DNA from: Isoetes taiwanensis
Lineage: Eukaryota; Streptophyta; Lycopodiopsida; Isoetales; Isoetaceae
Assembly: GCA_021234155.1 (NCBI GenBank)
Contig: JAJEKV010000003.1
Coordinates: 27,265,166 to 27,329,165, forward strand
Length of the DNA stretch: 64,000 nucleotides
Reading direction: 5' to 3'
Shown here piece by piece: positions 1 through 9,704 of the stretch (position 1 is the stretch's first letter; the number at the start of each line of letters is the position of its first letter). The position numbers and the translations under genes were made by a program. The notes below the pieces were generated by a model. The model was not told where the DNA came from. It made no database searches and worked only from the letters and a program-made list of their open reading frames with translations.

Positions 1-668
1 GAATCATGCCAATTGTCTTCAGATGAGTCAGCAGCTTTGGAGAATTCAGTGCCTTAGTAAACATGTCTGCAGCTAATTTTTCTGAACTGCAGTATGAGAG
101 TTGTACTCTTCCATCATCTACCATTTGTCTGACCAAATGATATTTAATATCAATATGCTTCATTCGTTGATGCATCACTGGATTGTGTGAAATGGCAATT
201 GCTCCCTGATTATCACTGAGAATCTTCACAAAGTTTTCTGTGATGGCTCCAATCTCCATACCAAGGTGCTGTAACCATACTGCCTCGTTACATGTATTAG
301 CTAGTGCAACATACTCAGCCTCTGTGGTGGATTGGGCAATGCATCTCTGTTTAGAACTCTTCCAACTGATGGCCCCCCCTGTCATTACAAATACATATCC
401 TGAAGTTGAGGTCCTGTCATGATGATTTCCAGCCCAGTCCGAATCTGAAAACCCTATCACTTCCATTCCATCAGCTGATTTGTAAGTTATCCCAAGATTA
501 ATGGTCCCTGCTATGTACTTTAGGCATCTCTTGAGTGCCAAGCAATGAGTGTGTCTGGGATTTTCAGAGAATTGGCTTAGTTTGCAAACAGTAAATGATA
601 GATCAGGCCTTGTAGTAAGAGCAGCAAAGCTGAGAGATCCAATGAGGCTTCTATACTGTTCATGATAG
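1..668 (-). pseudogene. Copia 1 RNase H segment
   Basis: Read on the minus strand, this stretch continues the Copia polyprotein in a shifted frame. It begins with YRSLIGSLSFAALTTRPDL, passes through GFSDSDWAGN and reaches the RNase H signature CIAQSTTEAEYVALAN. It then gives a C-terminal YHLVRQMVDDGRVQLSYC and MFTKAL block, as in plant Copia RNase H. It degrades the RNA strand of the RNA-DNA hybrid during element replication. Stop and 3' LTR are not reached inside the window. The frame change from pol lies just right of this segment. Confidence 0.85.
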
Positions 669-2954
669 GCTACATGGGGGATCAGAGGGCAACAAGACGG
701 TGGCAAATTCCATAGGTGTGGCAACAGTTTTACAGGAGAGTAGACCAAGTCTAGTAACAAGCTCAGTAAGATACTTGCTTTGTTTTAAATGCATAAGTCC
801 TTGGGATTGATCATAGTGTATCTCTATTCCTAGGAAGTAATGAACTGGCCCTAAATCTTTCATTCTAAAGAGGCTGTTCAATTGTCTTTTAGTCTCAATC
901 AGATCTTCTTCTCTCTCAGCTATGATCAAAAGGTCGTCTACATAACATAGGATAAACAGTGGCTTTGGCACAAGTTTGATGTATACACTTGAATCAGAAG
1001 TGCTTGGCTGAAAGTGAAGACTTACAAGAGTTTGATGCAATCTCTCATACCATGCTCGAGGTGCCTGCCGAAGTCCATACAGTGCCTTTTGAAGCAAACA
1101 TACTTCATCTTCTGAATTTCCCTGCTCAAATCCTTGGGGTTGTTCGATATATACCTCTTCTTGCAGGTCACCATGCAAGAATGCATTGGTGACATCCATT
1201 TGATGCACAAAGTATCTGTTTTGAGTTGCAAATGCCAACAGAGTCCTAATAGAGGTCATCTTAGCAACAGGTGCAAAAGTTTGGTCAAAATCAATACCTT
1301 GGGTCTGTGTGAATCCTTTGGCAACAAACCGGGCCTTGAATCTCTCCACACATCCATCAGAGTTGTACTTGATCTTGAATACCCAACGAGATCCCACCAC
1401 TGTGTGATCTGCAGGTCTAGGCACAATTCTCCAAGTTTGAGCTTCTATGATTGACTGATATTCTGCCTTCATAGCCTGAACCCATTTGAGTTTTTCTGGA
1501 CTTCTCATGGCCATCTCATAACTTGAAGGTTCTGCAAAAACTTCTATGGTAGAAAAAGCATAATCTTTGGCCCAAACAGGAGGCCTTCTCATCCGAACAG
1601 GTCTGGAGGTGTTCTGAGGCTCATAAGTGGCCGTGTTGGTTGCAGGTGCAGGTGCATGTGTAGGAACATCTTGTTCTTGAGGGGCTGGTTCAACAGAGGC
1701 ATCTACAGTGATATTTGGGAGTTCAGATTCAGAGGCTTCCTCAATCAGCTCAAATGGTGGACATATTTCTTCAGTTGGATCAAAAAATGACTCTTGTTCA
1801 TTGAAGGAGGCATGGGCAGTCACAATTAGACTGTTTCGGTCCACATCAAGAAGTCTATAGGCTTTCCTGTTTGTGCAGTATCCTATAAACATGCAGGGCT
1901 TGCTTTTGGGCAGCATTTTGGGATGAGAAGATAACAAACTAAAAGCCTTGCAACCAAAAACTCTCAGATGTTTGAGACTTACAGTTTTTTGAGTCCACAA
2001 TTCTTCTGGGATTTGCTGATCCAGACTGCTATGAGGTGCTCGATTTGCCAAATACACAGCAGTCATGACTGCTTCTCCCCAGTAGCGTGCTGGAATATTC
2101 CTTGCACTGAGCAAGGTTCGGGCCATCTCAATCACAGTCCTGTTGGCTCGCTCAATTCTCCCATTTTGTTCTGGAGATCGTGGAGCAGTCAGCTGATGCT
2201 GTATTCCATTCTTCATACAGTATCCTTCAAAGATCTTGGAGATGAATTCCCCTCCCCCATCACTCCTAAGAGTCACAAGCTGATGGCCTGTAAATCTTTC
2301 TGCTGCAGTGAGAAATTCAAGAAATTTCTCAAAAGCTTGACTTTTATAGTGAAGCATGTGCACAAACATCTTTCTGGAGAAGTCATCCAGCAGCAACATG
2401 AAATACTCTGCTCCCATTACTGTTGGAGGTCGGATTGGTCCACATAGATCAACATGCACAAGCTCAAGAGTTCTTGATGCATGAGAATCTGATGCTGGAA
2501 AGACAGCTCTGGTCAATTTATTCTGCAAGCAATGATTGCATTCAGAACATGAGATATGTGGCAAATATTTCCTCTTGGCAAGAAGCTCTAGCCTAGAGTG
2601 GGAAATGTGTCCCATTCTGGAATGCCACAGGGAGCTAGCAGAGATATGATTCGCATGATTTGCTTCCTCCACAATAGCAGCAACTTGGTACAAATTCCCA
2701 GCTCGAGTGCCTGAGATCAATATCTTATTGTCTGGTCCCTTCACATGACAATGATCAGCTTCAAAAAGTACCACCAACCCTGCATCAGCCATCTTGCTAA
2801 CAGATAAAAGATTCTTCTGTAGCCCTGGAACGTGCAAAACATTAGTCACAAGCTTAGATTTACCAGAAGGCAGTTCTATGAGTACTGTCCCTGATCCAAC
2901 AGCTGACTGTTTATTATGGTCCCCCATCAACACGAGTTTTGGTGTTGAAAACAA
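660..2954 (-). pseudogene. Copia 1 pol: integrase and reverse transcriptase
   Basis: A 764-codon open frame carries the rest of protease, then the GAG-pre-integrase zinc-binding region (LWHSRMGHISH ... CSECNHC). The integrase core follows with its D,D,E residues in HVDLCGP, LLLDDFSRK and PEQNGRIERANRT. The reverse transcriptase has VGSRWVFKIKYNSDG, QMDVTNAFLHGDL, ALYGLRQAPRAWY and the catalytic CYVDDLLIIAE. The 3' end of the frame (TVLLPSDPPCSLS) is out of register with RNase H because of a one-base shift between about 660 and 720. Otherwise the segment is free of stops, so the element decayed fairly recently. Confidence 0.9.
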
Positions 2955-3934
2955 CTGATAGAAGGTGAAGACCTCCTTGTGTGTGGAGTCATATGACTCA
3001 TTGCACCTGAATCCAGGTACCAGGCCAGATCAGAGATAGTGCTATCAGAGATAACAGTGCACAGAAATTCTATAAGATTGCTTTGCTCAGGTACATCTGC
3101 AGACTTTCCTTCCCCTTCTTTCTTGAAAGGAACTGGGGCAGGAGCTCTGCAATTTCTGGCCAGATGCCCTTCCTTTTGGCACCTGAAGCAAGTGAGTTTC
3201 TTGTCATTTTTCACTTTCTTCTCACCAGGCTTGAAGTTTCTTGCTTCAGCTACCATTACAGTGTCAGAGGCAGCATAGGTCTTACTCTGACGTAAGGCCT
3301 CAATCTTGAGCCTTTCAAAAGCAGTGTCAAAGGTATGATCACTCAATCTGCCTTCCAAACTTATCACAAGACCTTCAAAGGATTTTGGCAGGCTGTTCAG
3401 TAATGTACAGACTTTTTCATCTTCACTAATCTCTTTGCCAGTTGCACAGAGATCATCCATCAAATCTTTCATTTTGCACACATGGGCAACAATATCTCCT
3501 CCTTCCTCCAGTCGAAGCTCATTCAGCTTCTTGCGCAGGACCAATCGGTTACCAGCTGTGGTGGATTCATAGTGTGAAAGCAGTGCTTTCCACATATCCC
3601 TTGCAGTGATTGACCCCTTGATCAATCGAGCAGGAACATCATCGAGACTGGCTACTATGATTAGCCTGGCCTTTCGATTTTTCTCAGCAAAATCCTGTTG
3701 GTCAGTAGCAACAGGAGCAATCTCATCTTCCTCAGCATCTTGATTCACGGCCAGCTCAACGACCCCTTCAAGATGATGGTCAGCATCAGGATTTATTGGA
3801 GTAACAACCTCCCATAGGTTTCGATCCTCCAGTATCAGTTGCATGCACCACTTCCACATCTGGAAGTTTTTCCCGGAGAACCGTGGCAGCATCTTCCACT
3901 CAGTAGCTGTTAGGGATCCGGTGGCAGCGTCCAT
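2927..3934 (-). pseudogene. Copia 1 gag with start of protease
   Basis: This frame encodes a Copia Gag (UBN2-type capsid domain) that packages element RNA in the cytoplasm. The frame is open from 3976, but the start chosen is the Met at 3934 (MDAATGSL), because the upstream residues read through the leader. A capsid-like region with WKMLPRFSGKNFQMWKWCM near the N terminus is followed by one CCHC zinc knuckle (CFRCQKEGHLARNC). The aspartic protease signature WYLDSGAMSHM comes next. After DSGA the frame is lost and runs to a stop at 2927, while the expected continuation (FSTPKLVLMGDHNKQ) sits in another frame of the following segment. Confidence 0.85.
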
Positions 3935-4031
3935 CTTTACAAACAAAGAGAATAATAGGTCACAACAAGTACTCACAAGTACTCAAGAATGTCACTCGTG
4001 CAGGAATGACAATGGCTTTAGAAGCAGTTGC

Positions 4032-4045
4032 GTGGGCCCATAACC
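4032..4045 (-). other. Copia 1 primer-binding site, internal initiator-tRNA type
   Basis: Directly after the 5' LTR the minus strand reads GGTTATGGGCCC. This is complementary to the anticodon arm (GGGCCCATAACC) of plant initiator methionine tRNA, not to the tRNA 3' end. Priming from an internal or half tRNA is known for Drosophila copia. The site starts immediately at the LTR boundary. Confidence 0.7.
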
Positions 4046-4297
4046 TGTTATTGATCAAATGATTGAAGCAACAAGCAGGACACAAAGAACAGAACAAGAA
4101 CAATGATATGCGAGAACTCAGAATGCTTGAAACTTGGTATTGATCTTCTGAAGCGTACATCCTTTTATACACCACAAAAGAATCTCCCTTTAATAGAGCA
4201 GTTAGAGATTCTTTCTAAACTTAGAACATTGATTACAACAAACAAACTGCAGATTCCTAGTATTAAGTGCTTGATTCTCGACCTTTAATTCTCAACA
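4046..4297 (-). repeat. Copia 1 5' LTR (252 bp)
   Basis: On the minus strand the LTR runs from TGTTGAGAATTAAAGG to TTTGATCAATAACA, giving TGTT...AACA ends. The primer-binding site follows its inner end. The outer end lies 46 bp before the NLR1 start codon, so LTR transcription would run leftwards, away from NLR1. The partner LTR lies outside the window, so LTR divergence cannot be measured. Confidence 0.85.
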
Positions 4298-4343
4298 ATT
4301 CTAAGTTATCTGCTTTTGTATTGCAACTTACTCTGCTCCGTCT

Positions 4344-7300
4344 ATGGCTTCATCTATGTCTGTAGCCGATCAACTTCAAGACAAAAATCTTCGCTCCAAA
4401 CTCAAGTCTTTCTGCAAGGTAAGGTTGCTTCTGTCTTTGCAAAGCAGCAGTGCTTTTGTCTTAAAATTGGGCTCTCTTCTTTTGCAGCGAGGCTTGGACG
4501 AGACTTCCAAGGTAGATCCTGAGCTCGTCTCTGCAACAGCTGATATTATTTCAAAGCTTTGCGATGGCTTACCAATAGCTGGTCAAATAGCAAGAATCGC
4601 CAGTTTTCTTCTCCAAACATCTTCTGCAAATTTTCAAAATGCTGATAAGGTAAATGAGGTCAGAATGCATGCTGAGGAACTTGCAACAAACATCTTGCAG
4701 CTTAAAACCGATGGAGGAGACTGGCAGAATTGGGTTCTGAAGCTATATGGCGAGGCTTATAAGCTCAACACTTCGAGGTAAAAATTCAAAATCTTCCATT
4801 TATTTCACTAGCCTAATTACTCTCGCTTAAGCTAGAGCTGTTGCATATATTGCAGCCAATGTTTGCCAAGGTTTTATAGGGTAGTATGTGCTCAGCACAT
4901 AAGCAACCAACTTGACAGTCTTGCCACAACCCTCAAGGATTGTAATTCAGCAGTGCTGTTAAGAATCACAAAGGAAACTGCAATAGAAATAAAAGGGAAT
5001 GTAACAGAAATAAAAGAAAATGTAGATCTGATGGAAGCTAGAGGAGAAAAACCTTCTACTATTCCACATAAGTTGCCTGCGCCTGAAGATGAGATCCTTG
5101 CAGGTAAGGATGAGGTTTTGGAGTTTTTGAATATTGGCAAACCTGGCATACGCGTGTTATGCATAGTTGGAATTGGTGGAGTGGGTAAAACTACTTTGCT
5201 AGATGCCCTTAAAAACCGGATTGCTGCATTTGGAAATTCTGCCACAGTTAAGGTGCATATAGGGGAGAAAACAACTGAAGAGGCACTTAAAGTAATCCAA
5301 GAAGACATCCTATTCCACCTAGAGAAGAAGAAAGAAAAATTCCAAGACACTACACAGGGACAAGCGAGGTTGGAAAAATGTTTTGCAACCTTGAAAACAT
5401 CGAAAACAGATTTGTGTGTGTGTGTTGATAACGTATGGAGGGTGAAAGATTTAGAGAAGCTATTCAGCGACAATATGTATGGGATTCTTCCACATTCAAC
5501 CTATCTCATTCTCACGACGCGATCAACAACAGTGGCAAGGGCTTTCATAAGCATATTTTCCAGAACGAAGGGAGAGAAAATGATATATAACCTTCCAAAG
5601 ATGCAAGAGGATAAGGCAACAAAACTATTTAAGCGGATAGGAGAGACGGAAGGACAGCCCCTAGATAATGAGCTAGTTCAAGAAATCGTGAAGCTATGTG
5701 ATGGTCTCCCCTTGGCTCTCTGTGTGTATGCCAAGCACTTTAAGAGGCATCCAGAACGAAGAAAGAACTGGAAGATTGTGGCAAAACAAATAAAAGAGGC
5801 CCGTGACTCTCTTTCTAATGCTGATGGTGACGATAAAGTATTCTCCATTCTTGGAGCAAGTGTTGAGTTTCAAAAGCCTGTGGTTATTGATGCTTTTATA
5901 GATGCAGTATTATTCTGGCGTTACAGGTCGTACGAAACAGCAAGATATGCCCTTTATGAAGAGGATGAATCTTGCTTGGATTGCCTTCAGGAAGAAACGA
6001 TTATTGAATATTTTCAGGAAGAAATGATTATTGGAGATCGAAAGGTAGATTGTCATGATTTATTTGTTCCACTTGCATGTGCAAAGGCTCGCAAGAAAAG
6101 CTGGAATTATCTCAATGTGGAAGAGGATTGCTTATCTGTCATTGGTTCCCAAAGGATGACTCGACCTATCAACGTAATCTCTTTTTCCTTTCTCCTCTAT
6201 TGCTACTTTATTAACTGTCTACTACTACTTTGTTAACTCTCCTCTTCCTTTATGTGCATATTTCTTATTTCATTTAGGAATTTTGCCCCCAAGACATTGA
6301 AAAAGTACGTTCAATTTCCAATGAAACTAGGCTAAGCCCAAGAGCATGCAGTGAATTGGAAAGTTTATTGGAGCATTCCGATCTCTCAAGCCTTTCTTTT
6401 GTTTCTCTCTCAAATCTTACAATAATTAATTTGGTTATTACCAATGTTGGAGTTCAAAACCTCAGGTTTCTCCATATTATATTCGAAGATGCATATTTTA
6501 CATATGGCGGCATCCGAGTGGATGAATGCAGATTCCAAGAAGCAACTATTGCATCATGCCACATCTGCAGCAATCGATTGGACGAAAGTAGAATACTCAA
6601 GGTACGAATCTTATATGCAAGTTCGCTATTATATTAGATTTGTCTAATTCTATATCTAACTATGTGCCTTATATTATTTCTTCAGTTTCAGGACTGGCAA
6701 TTCCATAGAATGCTAAGAGTGTTGTGCTTGAAGAATGTGAGTTGCCAATACCTCCCCGAGTCCATCGGCCGCCTCTCCTCCCTGCAGTCGCTCCGCCTGG
6801 ATAGGTGCAGTGCCCTGGCCGCCCTCCCCGAGTCCATCGGCCACCTCTCCTCCCTCCCTGCGGTCCCTCGACACGGCGGCGTCTTTGGATGGGCGCCCTC
6901 CCGATCCATCCACGGCCTCTCCTCCCTGCGGTCCCACTTTGCATGCAGATGCGATGCCACAGCGCCCTCCCGAGTCCCAGCCGGCCGCCCTCTCCCTCCC
7001 TGCGGTCCCTCCGGGCTGGCCTCCGTGCGATTGCCCCTAGCCGCCCTCCCGGGTCCAGCCGGTGCCTCTCCCTCCCTACCCGGTCTCTGCGTCTTGGACA
7101 GGGTGCAATGCTGCGACCCGCCCTCCCGAGTCCATCGGATGCCTCTCCTCCCTGCAGTCACTCGTCCTGGCCGATTTCAATGCTCTGGCCACCCTCCCCG
7201 AGTCCATCGGCCGCCTCTCCTCCCTGCAGTCGCTCCACTGACCGAGATTGCAAGCGCCCTGGCTGCCCTCCCACAGTCCATGGCCCCCTCTCTCCCTCCC

Positions 7301-7797
7301 TGCTTGGGTCCTCCCGCTGATTCGGGTCACGACACCACGACCGCCCTCCCGAGTCCATCGGCCCGCCTCTCCTCCCCTGCATGCTCAGCCTGGCGGTCCG
7401 GTGCCTGGCCGCCCTCCCCGAGTCCATCGGCCGCCTCTCCTCCCTGCAGTCGCTCCGCCTGGACGGGTGCGGGGCCCTGGCCGCCCTCCCCGAGTCCATC
7501 GGCGGCCTCTCCTCCCTGCAGTCGCTCACTTTGCAATGCAGTGCGGGGCCCCGGCTGCTCTCCCCGAGTCCATCGGTGGCCTCTCCTCCCCCCGGTTGCT
7601 CGTCACGGAGCCCGAGTCGCGGGGCCCCGCCGCCCTCCCCGAGTCCATCGGCGGCCTCTCCTCCCTGCACTCGCTCCACATATACAGGTGTTGTGCCCTG
7701 GCCGCCCTCCCCAAGTCCATCGGCCGCCTCCCCTCCCTGCAGTCGCTCATCCTGGAGAAGTGCGACGCCCTGGCCACGCCCTGGCCAACCTCCACGT
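4344..7797 (+). CDS. NLR1: coiled-coil-like NB-ARC LRR protein, LRR region damaged
   Basis: NLRs are intracellular immune receptors that switch between ADP- and ATP-bound states. Inferred exons are 4344-4418, 4488-4777, 4856-6173, 6278-6601 and 6686 onward, all with GT-AG introns and compatible phases. The N terminus starts MASSMSVADQLQDKN; a helical stretch rich in TEIKENV precedes the NB-ARC. Motifs seen are P-loop GIGGVGKTT (about residue 227), kinase 2 LCVCVDNVW (about 308), RNBS-B LILTTRST, GLPLA (about 405) and a CHDL in place of MHDL (about 521). LRRs of the form LPESIGRLSSLQSL follow from about 6740. Exons 1-4 are open, but the LRR frame is lost soon after about 6860, and a transposon interrupts the array at 7798. 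The start matches NLR2. Confidence 0.82.
4419..4487 (+). other. In-frame 69-nt intron in NLR1 exon 1
   Basis: A GTAAGG donor and a pyrimidine-rich TTCTTTTGCAG acceptor bound 69 nt (23 codons) with no stop in the reading frame. The same intron, also 69 nt, occurs in NLR2 at 27,262-27,330. Splicing joins CAAG to CGAGGC and removes a hydrophobic VRLLLSLQ-type stretch; retention keeps the frame. Two protein forms are therefore possible. The alternative is that the segment is simply coding. Confidence 0.6.
6740..7797 (+). repeat. NLR1 LRR array of about 72-bp GC-rich units
   Basis: Repeats of about 72 bp encode a 24-residue LRR of the form LPESIGRLSSLQSLRLDGCG. Base composition jumps from AT-rich in the NB-ARC exons to very GC-rich here. 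Clean units occur near 6750-6850 and 7390-7540 and again near 7640-7790, but in different frames, so several indels separate them. Because of the codon make-up, all three forward frames stay largely free of stops. The indels may be real decay or consensus errors in a GC-rich repeat. Confidence 0.8.
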
Positions 7798-8002
7798 CAG
7801 TGATGTTTTTAATTGGCAAATATCCGCAAAAGATGAATCTTTAGGGATTTTCAAAATTATTTTACGAATGTTTAGTAGGTTACGCATCACATTTTTTATT
7901 CGCCTTGAATTGACACGAAGTTGTCCTTCCAAGAAGACATTCGCCATGTAATTGAACCTAGGATAGGAGCGCATTCGCCCCCAAATCTATAGCGTAGTAT
8001 TC

Positions 8003-8274
8003 TTATTACTTTGTTTAAGGTCCATACTAGACTAATCTTGTACAGACTAGCTAGTTTATCCCACTGCCTTGCGGCAGAAAGTGGAGGACACATATAGGCT
8101 TTTAAGTTCTACCACGTCGGGGATCATCATCGTATACCCCCAATAACCAACTCCCAAAAATAAACATACATTGGCAAGGTTTGAACCCATGACCAAATGC
8201 ACATTTATTTTGGCATTATTAAGCATATACCAACTCACCACACATCCGTTGGGCAAAATTTTTGCCTTACATGC
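8003..8274 (-). mobile_element. tRNA-derived SINE-like repeat, copy 1
   Basis: On the minus strand this sequence begins GCATGTAAGGCAAAA, then shows an A-box-like GTGAGTTGGTATATGC and a B-box-like GGGTTCAAACC about 45 bp further on. It ends with ACAAAGTAATAAGA. It matches 38,552-38,829 on the plus strand over its whole length. Internal Pol III-type boxes, about 270 bp length and an A-rich end support a tRNA-derived SINE. It sits inside the hAT-like element. Confidence 0.65.
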
Positions 8275-8339
8275 ATACTTTGTAGGCAGGATTTAATCCC
8301 GCCTTAGGAAGTCTAGGTCCGGAGGCTTAGAGTTATAGA

Positions 8340-8968
8340 AGTTTGTGTGATCACATCAAGGTTATTATCATCATCATAAACTTCTCCTTGAACACATCTT
8401 TGAACGCGAGATAATGCCTTGACAAAAGGCTCATCTGCTTCTATGCTAGGAACTTTGCTTAGAACCTTTTCTACTGAGCATCTTTGAATAACCCGTAGGA
8501 TCTATCATCACCATGAGACATGAGAACATTATTCCACCCTTCTTTCACACAACCCACAAGGCCTACTCCATCATCTCTCCTGTTGGCTCCAAGAATTTTA
8601 TTTTTGGCTCTGTTTATTACATTGATTTTCACCCCATAGACATGAAGCTCGCCACCTGATGGCCAATTAAATCTAAATGGAACAACGTCATCTAATAACA
8701 TGCACCATACCTCGAGCTCATAATCGGGCCTATTTGCCATCTGAAAATCTGATTGTGTCAACTTAAAAAACTTTTGAGTTCCCCTCCCTTTCTTCAAATT
8801 GGTTGAAGACATCAACTCAGCGACTGTCTGACAAAAGGGTTGCAAATGTTTGTGCAGTAGCTCTTGCCAGATCAGAATCTTAAGCTCTGGTCGTAAGTAC
8901 TGGCCAATGTGACCATTGCCGAAGTGATTGTGTAAAAGCAGAACGGGAAGGCTCATGCAAAGGGGCAA
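8340..8968 (-). pseudogene. SIZ1: SIZ1-type E3 SUMO ligase fragment (PINIT domain)
   Basis: SIZ1/PIAS ligases attach SUMO to nuclear proteins; the PINIT domain helps select substrate. The minus strand encodes QPFCQTVAELMSST, FFKLTQSDF, YELEVWCMLLDDVVPFRFNW, LHVYGVKINVINR and LGANRRDDG. These line up in order with the PINIT domain of plant SIZ1. After a stop at 8471 the homology goes on in another frame (EKVLSKVPSIEADEPFVKAL, then RVQRCVQGEVYDDDN to about 8371). The N-terminal SAP and PHD and the downstream SP-RING are absent. It lies wholly inside the hAT-like element, so it looks like a captured piece; whether introns were retained is unclear. It is not functional as it stands. Confidence 0.8.
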
Positions 8969-9704
8969 GGTTATGTTGGCGCCATCATAGATTCCACAAA
9001 CCCTAACCGTGCCCTAATTCCGGCTGTCTCGAATTTCATGAGAGAAGGGCTTTCATTATAAGCCCTTGGATCTTTTTGGATTAAAAGAGGGCTTTCTTTG
9101 TAAGCCCTCTGATCTTAACTATTGAGGAGCATGAAACAAAAATTGCACAAATTGCATGCAAAAACTTGCTGCACTCTAGATATACTGATTAGTATGCCTC
9201 GTGCAATACGCCCATGAAATCATATGAAAACCATGCCAAAAAGCATATAAAATCACAAAAAAAAACCCCTGTTATAATGCTAGATATTTCTCCTGATTTA
9301 TACAAATACTGGCTTTTGAGCATCACAAGATTGTCAGCAAGTTATTCCTTAAGACTTGTGTGACTTGATAGAGTTTTCTTTGCTGCATTTGCAAGTAATG
9401 TATTTCATGGAATCAGTTTGGTTTTAGAATTGAATAGATGACCTAGAAATACTAGATTTCTCCCATAAAGGCTTCCATTTTTATGCCTTGAATTCAAACC
9501 CATTTCTACTTTGAGCATAAGTTATAAATATACTTGCCTATATTTTTGAATTATAAAGCTTCTGCAACAAAAAAATTCGCCAAATACTAATGAAAAGAAA
9601 TGGATTATTTAACATATTCGCCATTAAAATTAATCGTATTCTTCTTTGCATTCGCCAACCATTCTATATAAATTGCATTGAAAAAATAAATAAAAGCATC
9701 CCTG

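Larger units (their letters stand above)
1..4297 (-). mobile_element. Copia LTR retrotransposon 1, cut off by the left window edge
   Basis: A Ty1/copia element is read on the minus strand in the order 5' LTR (4046-4297), primer-binding site, gag, protease start, integrase, reverse transcriptase and RNase H. This domain order is diagnostic for Copia. The 3' LTR lies beyond position 1, so only the right-hand duplicated target (probably ATTCT, 4298-4302) can be seen. The coding region is broken by frameshifts near 2,950 and near 660-700, so the copy cannot make one polyprotein. It inserted immediately upstream of NLR1: sequence from 4303 onward matches the NLR2 5' flank from about 27,147, while nothing left of it does. 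Confidence 0.93.
7798..9704. mobile_element. Non-autonomous hAT-like element carrying a SIZ1 fragment
   Basis: This 1,907-bp insertion splits the LRR array. Its ends are imperfect inverted repeats: left CAGTGATGTTTTTAATTG, right end (reverse complement) CAGGGATGCTTTTATTTA. It is flanked by near-identical 8-bp direct repeats, CTCCACGT (7790-7797) and CTCCACGA (9705-9712). An 8-bp duplication and CAGGG-type ends fit the hAT superfamily. The heptamer ATTCGCC occurs three times near the left end (7898, 7939, 7973) and three times near the right end (9575, 9616, 9650), like subterminal transposase-binding motifs. No transposase is present. Inside lie a SINE and a SIZ1 fragment. NLR2 lacks the insertion at this point. 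Confidence 0.72.

Noticed and set aside
6669-7679. Long minus-strand open frames across the NLR1 LRR array
   Set aside because: They are stop-free only because the repeat is GC-rich; their translations are Gly/Arg-rich repeats antisense to LRR units. The same holds for NLR2 at 29,618-30,383.
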